From: Polynucleobacter sp. MWH-UH24A | Lineage (GTDB): Bacteria > Pseudomonadota > Gammaproteobacteria > Burkholderiales > Burkholderiaceae | Assembly: GCF_018687475.1 (NCBI RefSeq) | Contig: NZ_CP061292.1 | Coordinates: forward strand, 1,302,001 to 1,366,000 | DNA: 64,000 nucleotides | Direction of reading: 5' to 3' | Shown: in pieces, positions 50,045 to 58,847 of the stretch | How the letters are laid out: each line of letters begins with the position of its first letter | Numbering within the stretch: the first letter of the stretch is position 1 | Translations under genes and position numbers: made by a program | The notes under the pieces: model-generated | Databases searched by the model: none | What the model was told of the DNA's origin: nothing | The model's input: only the letters and a program-made list of their open reading frames with translations

Positions 50045-51584
50045 ATCCCTTGGCAATCAACCGGTTGTAGTAATCGGTGGGGGCATCGGTGGCCTAGTAA
50101 GCGCTCTTGAGCTTGCTTGTGCAGGTCTTGAGGTCATCGTGGTTGAGAAAGAACAAAACCTTGGGGGCAAGATCCGGCAAATCAACTGCGCTGGTCATGG
50201 GGTTGATTCTGGACCAACGGTATTTACCATGCGTTGGGTCTTTGATGGCATCTTTGCCAACGCAGGCTCACGACTTGACGATGTGTTGAAGATTGAACCT
50301 TTAAAAATATTAGCTCGTCATGCATGGAGTAAATCCGAGCGCTTGGATCTTTTTGCCAATCGCGATGAATCTGCTAAAGCGATTGAGGATTTTGCCGGTG
50401 CTGCGGAAGCTAGACGCTTTATTGAGTTTTGCGAACAAACGCGCAAACTCTATCGTGCCTTAGAGAAGCCATACATGTTATCGCAACGCCCCTCCATGAT
50501 GGGGATGATGAGCGATTTGGGACCGACTGGCTCGAAAGCGCTTTATGAGATTGGTTTATTCAATGATCTTTGGAAGAGTTTAGGTCGTTACTTTAAAGAC
50601 CCCCGCTTGCATCAGCTCTTTGGTCGCTATGCCACCTACTGTGGCTCCTCACCTTTTCAGGCGCCTGCAACCTTGATGCTGATCGCCGATGTGGAAATGC
50701 AAGGAGTGTGGGCTGTGCAAGGTGGCATGATTGCCATTACGCAGGCACTCACTGATCTAGCGCGCGCCAAAGGTGTGCGCTTTATTTGTGGAGTGAACTG
50801 TGATGAGATCACACAACATAATCGCAAGGTCTCGGGAGTGCGCTTGAGTAGTGGTGAGACCATTCAAACGCAAGCGGTCATCTTTAATGGTGATGCGATG
50901 GCTCTGCAAACTGGCTTGTTGGGTGAAGCCAATCGTCACGCTTCCCCAATTACCCAAAATACTCGGTCGCTCTCTGCGATTACCTGGTCAATGTACGCAA
51001 AGCCACACGGTTTTCCTTTAATTCGGCACAACGTATTCTTTGACTCAGACTACGATAGTGAGTTCACGGATATTTTCTACCGCAGGCGTTTGCCACAAAA
51101 GCCAACGGTCTATATTTGCGCCCAAGATCAAACCGATACCCACATTTCGCATCCTGATGGAGAGCGACTCTTGTGTTTAGTCAACGCGCCAGCCACTGGT
51201 GATCATCAACAACCTACTTTATCTGAGATTGAATCATGTCAAGAAAAATCCCTTTCCCTGGTCGAACATTGTGGCCTCAATCTCTCCTTAGCGGATGCAA
51301 CGGTGACGCGCACGACGCCACAGGACTTTCATCGCCTCTTTCCAGCAACGGGTGGGGCTCTTTATGGCCAAGCCAATCACGGCTGGATGGATACCTTTCG
51401 TCGGCCAGCAGCTCAAACAGCAATACCGGGTCTTTATCTAGCGGGGGGCAGCGCACATCCGGGAGCGGGAGTACCCATGGCAGCTCTATCGGGTCGTATG
51501 GCGGCCGCAACCCTGATGGGTCACCTCGGTTTGACCAAGCGGTCGGGTCGGGTGCTTATCTCTGGTGGTACGTCGATGCCTTAA
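50037..51584 (+). CDS. crtD: Methoxyneurosporene (C-3',4') desaturase CrtD
   Basis: About 515 residues, flavin desaturase of the CrtI family. FAD motif VVIGGGIGGLVSALELACAG, then NLGGKIRQI and GHGVDSGPTVFTMRWVFDGI. The C-terminus has GLYLAGGSAHPGAGVPMAAL. The start at TTG 50037 overlaps the end of crtA by 8 bp, with AAGGAAGAGG before it; in-frame ATGs further up lie deep in crtA. It works with CrtC in the spheroidene pathway. Confidence 0.9.
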   Translation: MPKSLGNQPVVVIGGGIGGLVSALELACAGLEVIVVEKEQNLGGKIRQINCAGHGVDSGPTVFTMRWVFDGIFANAGSRLDDVLKIEPLKILARHAWSKSERLDLFANRDESAKAIEDFAGAAEARRFIEFCEQTRKLYRALEKPYMLSQRPSMMGMMSDLGPTGSKALYEIGLFNDLWKSLGRYFKDPRLHQLFGRYATYCGSSPFQAPATLMLIADVEMQGVWAVQGGMIAITQALTDLARAKGVRFICGVNCDEITQHNRKVSGVRLSSGETIQTQAVIFNGDAMALQTGLLGEANRHASPITQNTRSLSAITWSMYAKPHGFPLIRHNVFFDSDYDSEFTDIFYRRRLPQKPTVYICAQDQTDTHISHPDGERLLCLVNAPATGDHQQPTLSEIESCQEKSLSLVEHCGLNLSLADATVTRTTPQDFHRLFPATGGALYGQANHGWMDTFRRPAAQTAIPGLYLAGGSAHPGAGVPMAALSGRMAAATLMGHLGLTKRSGRVLISGGTSMP

Positions 51585-51610
51585 GTGATGATGGCCAGCA
51601 TGGTCTGGTC

Positions 51611-52453
51611 ATGATTGCGTTTGTAGGGAGCGTGTTCTCTCCCTACTATGCTTTAGCGCGCCGTCGCCATGCCCATGTCAACCCAGAGAACCACTGTGCG
51701 ATTAATTTAGCAATCTATAGTCCTGGTAATAAACGTTGGACCATGACCGAACGAAGTGCAGCGAGTATTTCTCGTAATCAAACTGAGTTTGTCATTGGGC
51801 CTAGTAGTTTGCATTGGAATGGTGATCATCTACGGGTTGATTTTGTGGAGCGGGCCGTTCCCTTTGGTCAGCGTGTCGTTGGCCACTTTAAGTTATACCC
51901 AAAGCAATTATTTAATATCTCGACCCATCTGGATGATCAACACAAGCATCGTTGGGGACCCTTAGCTCCTGCTGCGCGCATCGAAGTTGAGCTAGAGTCT
52001 CCCAAAATCAAGTGGCAGGGGAATGCGTATTTTGATTCCAATGAGGGGGATGAGCCGATTGCGATTCCCTTTAAAGATTGGGACTGGTCGCGCGCGCAAT
52101 TAAGTGGTGAACGTACCGCTGTCATTTACGATGTGCGCCAAAAGAATGGAGTGGAGCGGGTGCTGGGGCTTATTTTTACTCCCGATGGTCGCATTGAGTA
52201 CTTTGAACCCCCTCCTCGTCAAGCTCTCCCCAAAACTGGTTGGCGGATTCAGAGACAAATGCGCAACCCCAAGGATGCTCAACTAAAAATACTGGAAACC
52301 CTGGAAGACACTCCATTTTATGCACGCTCGGTTCTTAGCAGCGAACTACTCGGTGAGCGCGTCACCTCATTTCATGAGACGCTAGACGTTCCAAGACTCT
52401 CATCCTGGGCCGTACAGTTTATGTTGCCGTGGCGGATGCCGAGGGTGAGGTAA
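51611..52453 (+). CDS. crtC: Hydroxyneurosporene synthase CrtC (carotenoid 1,2-hydratase)
   Basis: From ATG 51611, 280 residues, close to the length annotated for Rhodobacter capsulatus CrtC: IAFVGSVFSPYYALARRRHA, MTERSAASISRNQTEFVIGP and EVELESPKIKWQGNAYFDSN. The same frame is already coding upstream: GAYLWWYVDALSDDGQHG, conserved in many CrtC proteins, is encoded from about 51548 to 51601, overlapping the end of crtD. No ATG, GTG or TTG serves that part until 51236, deep inside crtD. So the true start may be an unusual codon (ATC at 51488 is in frame) or the protein may truly begin at 51611. Confidence 0.88.
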   Translation: MIAFVGSVFSPYYALARRRHAHVNPENHCAINLAIYSPGNKRWTMTERSAASISRNQTEFVIGPSSLHWNGDHLRVDFVERAVPFGQRVVGHFKLYPKQLFNISTHLDDQHKHRWGPLAPAARIEVELESPKIKWQGNAYFDSNEGDEPIAIPFKDWDWSRAQLSGERTAVIYDVRQKNGVERVLGLIFTPDGRIEYFEPPPRQALPKTGWRIQRQMRNPKDAQLKILETLEDTPFYARSVLSSELLGERVTSFHETLDVPRLSSWAVQFMLPWRMPRVR

Positions 52454-52464
52454 TTAATTCGTGG

Positions 52465-53532
52465 TTAACGAAGTGGTTGAATAAAACGATCTGCAACGGT
52501 CATTTCTGCCTCTCGCTTTCGCTCCTCAACGCGCTCGAGCAGGTCAACAACCCATGTAAGTCTCTCGTGGATCGTTCCACCGTAATGACGGATGTGCGGA
52601 GTTTTATTCACTGCCTCAATTAAGAACTGAACCGATGGATGCGCTTTTGGGTTAAAGCGTCGGATCGAGAACTTCGCAATGATGGCCGATGTTGCATGGG
52701 TTAATAAGACGAGTTTGCGCTGCTTCGAAACTACGGCCCGAACTGATACAGAATCCAGGTTTAGACGCTCGACCTCACGACCAATCTCCGCATAAATGAG
52801 ACGTGCTGCAGCAATCGCTGGGCGGCAGTCCCACGGCAAGTCACTGATTCCAATCTCTGCTTGGGTATAGAGTTTGTCAGCTGCTTTGAGTAGCCTCGCC
52901 ACGACGCGAGAAATTGCTTCACTAAATTGTGGGTTTGCTAACCACTCATCGGGATCGAGCCCCTCTTCCCGCATCCACTCAATCGGTAAATAGATCCGGC
53001 CGTTCATCGCATCTTCACCGACATCACGAGCAATGTTGGTTAATTGCATAGCGAGTCCCAGCTCACAGGCGCGCGCGACAGTCTCTGGCTCACGTTTTCC
53101 CATAATCAAACACATCATGGCGCCAACCGTGCCTGCAACTCGTGAGCAGTAATCGAGTAACTCATCAAAAGTCTCGTAAGTTCGGTATTGCGTATCCCAG
53201 GCATACCCCTCAATCAATGCGAGTGGTAACTCTTTTGGAATATCAAAGGCACGCACGACTTCTGCCAAAGCCCGATCTGCCGCTTCATCCATGGGTTGAC
53301 CTAGATAAATGGCATCTAATCGCTCTTGAAGCGTAATGATGGATTGCTCAGTTGCGTCTGCGGCATCAGCAATATCATCGGTGATCCGGCAAAACGCGTA
53401 GAGAGCTGTAGCGGGATCGCGCACACGACTCGGTAATACGCGTGAGGCAGCAAAGAAGGATTTTGAGCCATCACGCATGGTTTCTACGCATTCATTGAGA
53501 TCCTCATCAAAGCGCTTGGAGCTACGATTCAT
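52465..53532 (-). CDS. crtB: Phytoene synthase CrtB
   Basis: 355 residues, squalene/phytoene synthase fold. The two Asp-rich motifs are DDIADAADATE and NIARDVGEDAMNGRIYLP. Condenses two geranylgeranyl diphosphates. ATGA overlap with the crtI stop. Convergent with crtC, with only 11 bp between stops and no good terminator. Confidence 0.95.
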   Translation of the reverse strand: MNRSSKRFDEDLNECVETMRDGSKSFFAASRVLPSRVRDPATALYAFCRITDDIADAADATEQSIITLQERLDAIYLGQPMDEAADRALAEVVRAFDIPKELPLALIEGYAWDTQYRTYETFDELLDYCSRVAGTVGAMMCLIMGKREPETVARACELGLAMQLTNIARDVGEDAMNGRIYLPIEWMREEGLDPDEWLANPQFSEAISRVVARLLKAADKLYTQAEIGISDLPWDCRPAIAAARLIYAEIGREVERLNLDSVSVRAVVSKQRKLVLLTHATSAIIAKFSIRRFNPKAHPSVQFLIEAVNKTPHIRHYGGTIHERLTWVVDLLERVEERKREAEMTVADRFIQPLR

Positions 53533-55058
53533 TGTGCATACCCTTTAGCCACATTAATCGGATGCGGAACCACCGACATTAATGCCTTAGCTGATGAGAG
53601 AACCCCAGGTATTCCGGCGCCGGGATGGGTACCTGCGCCAACCATATAAAGTCCTTTGACATCCTCACTCCGGTTATGGGGTCTAAACCAAGCGCTTTGT
53701 AATAAGAGTGGTTCAAAACCAAAGGCTGCACCCTTGACCGACAACAGTCGATCCTGAAAATCCTGCGGTGTGGTGCAAAACGAGGTAGTGACATGCTTTT
53801 CAAGACCGGGCAATACCGATTGATCCAGATACTCTGCAATCGCTTGTCGATAAGGCTCGGCAGTCTCTTGCCAGTTAGTACCACTATCTAAATTCGGCAC
53901 AGGTGAGAGCACATAAAATGTATCGTGACCAACTGGCGCAAGACTCGGGTCGGTCGCGGTTGGTCGGTGCAGATATAGACTGAAATCCTTTGCCAGCACC
54001 TTACGCTTGAAGATATCTTCCAGCAACTCGCGATAGCGCTTACCTAATAAGATCATGTGATGAGGCACATCCGGGTATTGCTGCTTGGTCCCAAAGTACC
54101 AAACAAATAAACTCATCGAATATTTACTCCGCGCCACCTTTTGATCGGTCCAGACTTTGCGATGCTGTGGTTCAATTAGTTTCTGATAGGTCCAGGCAGC
54201 ATCCGCATTGGAGACCACGATATCCGCGGGCACAAAATTACCATCTGCCAACGTAATGCCAACGGCTTTGCCATCACGTACTTCGATGCGCTTCACTTCC
54301 TGATTGCATTGCACATCCACCCCCACATCAGCCAATAAGCGAACCAATCCCCTAATTAAGGATCCTGTGCCTCCCATGGCCGAGAACACGCCATGTTTAC
54401 GCTCCAAGGAGTTAATAAGCGAGTACACCGCAGTTACCGAGAATGGGTTTCCCCCAATTAATAATGGATGAAAACTCATCACCTGGCGTAACTTGTCATT
54501 CTTTAAATGCCGTGCAACCAGTGTGTAGATACTCTCCCAGGCTTTCATTTTCACCATGGATGGAAAGGCCTCGAATAAATCGCTTAGAGAGTCAAAGGCG
54601 ACATTGCTAAGTTCCTTAAAACCCAATTGGTAGCATTTCTCAGCCTCCGCTAGAAAGCGATCGTAACCAGGTAAATCCGCCGGACTGAATTTAGCAACTT
54701 CATCACGCATACGCTTAAGATCACCGGTGTAATCAAAATGACTGCCATCGTCAAACCGAATTCGATAAAACGGATCCATAAGTCGCAGATCCACATCGGT
54801 TTCGAGTTTCTCACCACACAACTCCCATAACTCCTCGAGTAAAAAAGGAGCGGTAATGATGGTCGGTCCGGCATCAAAGGTATAACCATCGCGCTCATGC
54901 ACATAGGCTCGACCACCCGGCTTATCAAGCTTCTCGAATACCTTAACCCGATACCCTTTGTTAGAAAGCCGAATGGCTGCGGCTAAGCCACCAAAACCAC
55001 TCCCAATCACCACCGCAATCGGGCGGTCATCACTGGGTAGGTAGGTTCGTTTGAGCAT
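53529..55058 (-). CDS. crtI: Phytoene desaturase CrtI
   Basis: 509 residues. FAD motif VIGSGFGGLAAAIRLSNKGY, DGYTFDAGPTIITAPFLLEE near residue 60, and the C-terminal MVGAGTHPGAGIPGVLSSAK. In the spheroidene pathway it makes neurosporene by three desaturations; a four-step enzyme would make lycopene, and sequence alone does not tell. crtE and crtF are absent from the window. It lies downstream of the pufC terminator, with only a short gap for a promoter. Confidence 0.94.
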   Translation of the reverse strand: MLKRTYLPSDDRPIAVVIGSGFGGLAAAIRLSNKGYRVKVFEKLDKPGGRAYVHERDGYTFDAGPTIITAPFLLEELWELCGEKLETDVDLRLMDPFYRIRFDDGSHFDYTGDLKRMRDEVAKFSPADLPGYDRFLAEAEKCYQLGFKELSNVAFDSLSDLFEAFPSMVKMKAWESIYTLVARHLKNDKLRQVMSFHPLLIGGNPFSVTAVYSLINSLERKHGVFSAMGGTGSLIRGLVRLLADVGVDVQCNQEVKRIEVRDGKAVGITLADGNFVPADIVVSNADAAWTYQKLIEPQHRKVWTDQKVARSKYSMSLFVWYFGTKQQYPDVPHHMILLGKRYRELLEDIFKRKVLAKDFSLYLHRPTATDPSLAPVGHDTFYVLSPVPNLDSGTNWQETAEPYRQAIAEYLDQSVLPGLEKHVTTSFCTTPQDFQDRLLSVKGAAFGFEPLLLQSAWFRPHNRSEDVKGLYMVGAGTHPGAGIPGVLSSAKALMSVVPHPINVAKGYAQ

Positions 55059-55073
55059 GGCTTCCTAATTTAG

Positions 55074-55102
55074 AAAAAAATGGCGCCACGAAGGACGCCA
55101 TA
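55074..55102 (-). terminator. Intrinsic terminator after pufC
   Basis: On the minus strand ATGGCG ... CGCCAT, a six-bp stem with a ten-base loop (TCCTTCGTGG), is followed by seven Ts. It lies 22 bp after the pufC stop and closes the bchC-to-pufC transcript. Confidence 0.82.
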
Positions 55103-55122
55103 AGTACCGGTTACATCATTCC

Positions 55123-56184
55123 TTACTTCATCGCGACAGTATTGCTCTTCTCAGCAGGCTTTGGAGCGACGCGTGGTGCTGGCGTGCCTGTCAAGAATGG
55201 ATAATCTTTAAGCATTGAAACTCCATAAAGAGGTTTATAAGCTCCCTGATGGCAGGTTGCGCAATTCGCTTTCGCTACATCCCCTTCAGGCCCCAATCGA
55301 TGGGCCGGAAATACATTGGTGATGGGCACCATGTAATTGTTATTGATATCACGTGCCATGCGAATGCCATACCAAGCTGTCATACGCTGCGGAGGGCTTT
55401 GTGACCACTCGGGCATCGAGCGGGTATTGTGGCAATAAGCGCAGTTCACTCCCAACGAGGTCGACATATGCACCATCAAGCCAAATACCTTTTCGGTATC
55501 CTGAATACTGTTCTTATTGCCTGTCGGTAAAGCGGTGGGCCCATTCATACGAATGTTCTCCGCTTTTAATAAGTATGGGGTAAATGGGTCATAGGGTAAA
55601 TCGCTCCCACCAACCGATGCGGAAGGCGTATTTTGACCATTCTTACCGCTTAAGAATCCACTGCCCTGCGGCTTGGCTGGATCGGTAAACCAAACGTTTT
55701 GTGGAATATTGTTACCGCGGTGGCAGGTATAACAGGTCACTCCAGTCTCTGCGACGTGTGATTTCCATTCAACGTTAATGCGTTGGGTCATCTGGATCAT
55801 CTTGCGCGAGACAATTTTTGTGTAATTGGCGTCCTCTGCAAAATTCGCGACGTTATGGCAGTAAGCGCAGCCCTGCTCAGGCGCAACCCAACTGGTCATT
55901 GCCACCATAAAATTCGTAAATTGCGCAACGCTCAGGTTTCCTAAAACCTTGACGTTCTTATAAACGGCTCCTGCTTTGGGGCCATTAGGGTCAGCAGGAA
56001 TTCCTGCAGGGACCGCATTCTTTTCGGCCTGCGCATCTAAGGTACGAGGGTTGTAAACCATCGCCATACCGGTGCCCCGAAATCCATTCTGTACCGATTC
56101 GATGGGTGGGCGCTCACACGCCGTCAGAACGAACGTACTGCCGATGAGAGCAGCGATGCTCAATATGCGTTGAATTGAGTTCAT
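55123..56184 (-). CDS. pufC: Reaction centre tetraheme cytochrome c subunit
   Basis: 353 residues. Lipoprotein signal with TACERPP. Four CxxCH sites are all intact: CAYCHNVANF, CYTCHRGNN, CAYCHNTRSM and CATCHQG. Axial Met candidates precede them (for example VAMTSWV, IQMTQR). It donates electrons to the oxidised special pair from the periplasm. Last gene of the puf operon; its place means there is no pufX after pufM. Confidence 0.96.
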   Translation of the reverse strand: MNSIQRILSIAALIGSTFVLTACERPPIESVQNGFRGTGMAMVYNPRTLDAQAEKNAVPAGIPADPNGPKAGAVYKNVKVLGNLSVAQFTNFMVAMTSWVAPEQGCAYCHNVANFAEDANYTKIVSRKMIQMTQRINVEWKSHVAETGVTCYTCHRGNNIPQNVWFTDPAKPQGSGFLSGKNGQNTPSASVGGSDLPYDPFTPYLLKAENIRMNGPTALPTGNKNSIQDTEKVFGLMVHMSTSLGVNCAYCHNTRSMPEWSQSPPQRMTAWYGIRMARDINNNYMVPITNVFPAHRLGPEGDVAKANCATCHQGAYKPLYGVSMLKDYPFLTGTPAPRVAPKPAEKSNTVAMK

Positions 56185-56193
56185 GATTGCTCC

Positions 56194-57192
56194 TTATTTG
56201 GCGACGGGTGGAGGTGGCACGAATGTCGCTGCTGGATCAACTGTGGGGATGCTATACACATCAGGGTATGCTGGTGCAACCCCATGCTTGACTGCCCACA
56301 AGTACCAGTTATCAACCACAGTACCCGTTAATAAAATTCCGATTCCACCTGTCAGTGGTACCAATACGGCAAACCACCAGGCCCAACGGTGAATGGACTC
56401 CATCGTGGCATTAAAGCCCATGGTCCATCTCCAAAATAGTCCGGCACGCTCCGATGCAGTTCCGCGATCGACAATTTGTTCAATCTCGCGCTCACCACCA
56501 TATCGACCAACCGCTAAGATGGTTGCGCCATGCATTGCAAATAACAGCGCTGATCCATAAAGGAAGGCAATCGAGAGCATATGGAATGGGTTGTAAAACA
56601 AATTACCGTAACGCAAAGAGAATGCAGCGGTCCAATCGAGGTGCGAGAAGATACCAAACGGTACGCCCTCACTCCAACTTCCAACTAATAATGGTCGAAA
56701 GAATCCCAAGACCAGGAACAACCAAATTGCAGAGAGGAAGGCCCATGCGATATGCGTACCCATGCCAAGCGCAACTGCGCGTCGGTAGGTGCGCCACCAC
56801 CACAACAAGACCGATGCGGTTAAGAATGCACCAGCCATCATCCACCAACCACCCTCAGCGAGTGGCATATTTAAACTCAAGCCATGCTTGGGTAACGGTG
56901 GATCGAGCGATAACCAAAACAGTTGGCGCACAAACTGGATGGGATCCCAGTTCACCGAGGCTAACATGTTCCAGCCAATAATCTGAAAGCCAATCATGCC
57001 AAAGAATAAGGATGCAATCCCAATCGTTCCTAAATAAATAGGACCAATCTGCGCATTGCCTAAACGTCCAAATAAATGGACTAAAAATGGTTTGCCAATA
57101 CGCTCACGCTCATCCTTTCTGGGATTAAGTGGTGAGCCATGATGCGGTTCAGCGACAACCTGAACCTGAGTGAATAAATTTTGATAGTCCAT
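56194..57192 (-). CDS. pufM: Photosynthetic reaction centre M subunit
   Basis: 332 residues with five membrane helices. Landmarks are [40 protein letters not shown] and [20 protein letters not shown], then PFHML (special-pair His region) and [20 protein letters not shown] (iron ligand His). It lies 21 bp after pufL. Confidence 0.97.
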   Translation of the reverse strand: MDYQNLFTQVQVVAEPHHGSPLNPRKDERERIGKPFLVHLFGRLGNAQIGPIYLGTIGIASLFFGMIGFQIIGWNMLASVNWDPIQFVRQLFWLSLDPPLPKHGLSLNMPLAEGGWWMMAGAFLTASVLLWWWRTYRRAVALGMGTHIAWAFLSAIWLFLVLGFFRPLLVGSWSEGVPFGIFSHLDWTAAFSLRYGNLFYNPFHMLSIAFLYGSALLFAMHGATILAVGRYGGEREIEQIVDRGTASERAGLFWRWTMGFNATMESIHRWAWWFAVLVPLTGGIGILLTGTVVDNWYLWAVKHGVAPAYPDVYSIPTVDPAATFVPPPPVAK

Positions 57193-57213
57193 ATCGTTAT
57201 CCCTCGATTTTTC

Positions 57214-58038
57214 TTATGACCAAATGGGGAGGTTTAACCACCAACCCCACCACTCTGGCCAACCACGAGTCCAAAATGGTCCACTAATGACAATGCAAAC
57301 TGCGCTCCAAAATACTGCAGCTAAGGCTAAGAACAAGCCGAGTCGGTGAATACCCAAAGTGCCGACGGAGTAGCCAATCAAATCCCGAAAGAAGGTGTCT
57401 TCATGTTCGGGGGTTTTAACAAACTCGCCCTTTTGCGGATTCGTTGACGACAACACAAGGGCGCCATGCATGGCAAGCGCGAGAGTTGTCGTGAAAAATA
57501 AGGTGATCGCAATCATGTGCGCGGGGTTGTAATGAAAATGTAGGTATTGATAGCCAACGTTTGAGACCCAATCAAGGTGACTCAAGATGCCGTATGGGAA
57601 CCCATGACCCCAAGCGCCCATTAAAACGGGGCGAATCACAACCAATGTGAAATAACCAAAGATCGCAACGGAGAAGGCAAACGGTACATGAAAGCCCATA
57701 CCTAATTTGCGACAGATCTCCACTTCACGCAGTGCCCAAGACCCAAATGCGCCTAAGGCACAAATTGTGATCAACTGCCATAGTCCACCTTCCATCAGTG
57801 GTGCAGGTGCCAAGCCATACTTTAAATCGGGTGGGGCAATATTAATTTGCCACAAGTTCCATGTGGGTCCTTGCGATGCGCCCCACAAAATGAGTGCAGT
57901 GCCTAAAAAGGCAAAGAAGATCGTGGTGATACCAAAAAATCCGACATAAAAAGGGCCTACCCAAAAGTCGAATAAATCTCCGCCAACCAGGGTTCCCCCT
58001 CGTACTCGGTACTTTCGTTCAAAGCTGAGCATGGCCAT
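57214..58038 (-). CDS. pufL: Photosynthetic reaction centre L subunit
   Basis: 274 residues with five membrane helices. Landmarks are [52 protein letters not shown] (special-pair His) and [12 protein letters not shown] (iron ligand). Closes [10 protein letters not shown] long stem-loop lies just before it in the pufA-pufL gap. Confidence 0.97.
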   Translation of the reverse strand: MAMLSFERKYRVRGGTLVGGDLFDFWVGPFYVGFFGITTIFFAFLGTALILWGASQGPTWNLWQINIAPPDLKYGLAPAPLMEGGLWQLITICALGAFGSWALREVEICRKLGMGFHVPFAFSVAIFGYFTLVVIRPVLMGAWGHGFPYGILSHLDWVSNVGYQYLHFHYNPAHMIAITLFFTTTLALAMHGALVLSSTNPQKGEFVKTPEHEDTFFRDLIGYSVGTLGIHRLGLFLALAAVFWSAVCIVISGPFWTRGWPEWWGWWLNLPIWS

Positions 58039-58058
58039 TTTTTAGTCCTTCCTTAAAT

Positions 58059-58099
58059 TGGTAGATAAGACTCGATGCGTGGTCAAGTCTTATCCACCA
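58059..58099 (-). repeat. Stem-loop between pufA and pufL
   Basis: Inverted repeat: TGGT(A)GATAAGACT pairs with AGTCTTATC(C)ACCA, 13 pairs with one mismatch, 13-base loop. It lies 21 bp before pufL and has no T run, so it is more likely an RNA stability element than a terminator, as known for the pufBA 3' end in Rhodobacter. Confidence 0.75.
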
Positions 58100-58117
58100 C
58101 GGTTTTCATGATGCGTA

Positions 58118-58321
58118 CTACTTTGCTGCTGGTGCTGCTGGTGGGGTTGCAGAACCCGTACCTGTTTTTGCTTTGTACTGGGTTTGACTTAAACCATCTA
58201 ACCAGTTAAAGCGCACGGTGCTTAGCAGAATCAAGTGAATCATTGCTGCTAAACCGAACAGGAAGATTCCTTGAATAGCCATAGCCCGTAATGGGTCATA
58301 TAGTTTCCAAATTCTCCACAT
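58118..58321 (-). CDS. pufA: LH1 antenna alpha subunit
   Basis: 67 residues: MWRIWKLYDPLRAMAIQGIF, membrane helix with His in AAMIHLILLST that binds bacteriochlorophyll, then NWLDGL. The C-terminal tail GSATPPAAPAAK is Pro/Ala-rich. AGGAG precedes the ATG. Unusually, it does not follow pufB directly but the small gene at 58332-58556. Confidence 0.95.
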   Translation of the reverse strand: MWRIWKLYDPLRAMAIQGIFLFGLAAMIHLILLSTVRFNWLDGLSQTQYKAKTGTGSATPPAAPAAK

Positions 58322-58331
58322 GGTATTTCTC

Positions 58332-58556
58332 CTAAGTTAAATACGACATAAAGCTATAAACCGCAGACCTTACGCCGTCGATCATTGACTTCTCTTCGGA
58401 CCCTGGTAACCAGGATCTCCACTGACCTGGTAGGAACACAGTAAAGAGCGCGAGTACAAAACACACCACAAAACACAAGACAAAAATCGTCTTGAACGTG
58501 ATTGAATCGTTCTTCACGATCTCTTGTACCGAGTGGTTTAAATGGATATCTTTCAT
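58332..58556 (-). CDS. Unrecognised single-pass membrane protein in the puf operon
   Basis: 74 residues between pufB (30 bp upstream) and pufA (10 bp downstream). AAAGG lies 7 bases before its ATG. A polar N-terminus of 19 residues is followed by a membrane segment (residues 20-42, TFKTIFVLCFVVCFVLALFT), then PGQWRSWLPGSEEK and an amphipathic C-terminal helix, IDGVRSAVYSFMSYL. There is no His in the membrane segment, so it is not an antenna polypeptide. It does not resemble PufQ or PufX as I know them, although its layout recalls PufX. It probably acts on LH1 or its assembly. Confidence 0.8.
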   Translation of the reverse strand: MKDIHLNHSVQEIVKNDSITFKTIFVLCFVVCFVLALFTVFLPGQWRSWLPGSEEKSMIDGVRSAVYSFMSYLT

Positions 58557-58586
58557 ATCGTTACCTTTACGTTGTTACTTCCGATT

Positions 58587-58736
58587 TCAGTAGAACCAAG
58601 GACGCCAAGCCCACACGAGAATGTGAGCAATGACCGCTATTGCAGTAAACCCGACCAAACCTTGGACATAAAACTGGTGAAATTCTTTCGCCTCGTCGTC
58701 GGTAAGACCAGAAATAGAGCCTCTGTGATCACTCAT
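58587..58736 (-). CDS. pufB: LH1 antenna beta subunit
   Basis: 49 residues: [20 protein letters not shown], then the membrane helix with the bacteriochlorophyll His in [22 protein letters not shown] is a very strong ribosome site 5-10 bases before the ATG at 58736. An in-frame start at 58820 gives an extension with no antenna similarity and is rejected. Confidence 0.95.
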   Translation of the reverse strand: MSDHRGSISGLTDDEAKEFHQFYVQGLVGFTAIAVIAHILVWAWRPWFY

Positions 58737-58757
58737 TCGAGATCCCTCCTTCAAAAT

Positions 58758-58771
58758 TAGCCTTTCGGCTA
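58758..58771 (-). repeat. GNRA stem-loop upstream of pufB
   Basis: On the minus strand TAGCC-GAAA-GGCTA, a 5-bp stem with a GAAA tetraloop, then ATTTTG and the pufB ribosome site. It could protect the 5' end of a processed puf message. Confidence 0.45.
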
Positions 58772-58803
58772 GCACCGCGCAAAGCCCGCGCGACAAGGGC
58801 ATA

Positions 58804-58819
58804 TGGCAGTGAACTGCCA
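58804..58819 (-). repeat. Perfect hairpin between bchZ and pufB
   Basis: TGGCAG-TTCA-CTGCCA on the minus strand: six-bp stem and tetraloop, 28 bp after the bchZ stop, no T run. It may mark the 3' end of a bchZ mRNA segment after cleavage. Confidence 0.45.
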
Positions 58820-58847
58820 CATTGGGGATGGATGAAAGTAGCCATGC

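Noticed and set aside
51236..51610. CrtC start at ATG 51236
   Set aside because: The added 100 residues are Ser/Gly-rich shadow of crtD in another frame with no CrtC similarity until about 51500.
52454..52480. Terminator between crtC and crtB
   Set aside because: Only a short TTCGT/ACGAA dyad is present, without a T run.
55123..57213. Search for pufX after pufM
   Set aside because: pufC follows pufM after 9 bp with no room for another gene.
58332..58556. Small puf gene read as an antenna alpha subunit or PufQ
   Set aside because: No His in the membrane helix rules out pigment binding, and the sequence and position do not fit PufQ, which normally precedes pufB.
58737..58820. N-terminal extension of pufB from ATG 58820
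   Set aside because: The extension is unlike LH1 beta proteins, while ATG 58736 has a very strong ribosome site and gives the usual length.
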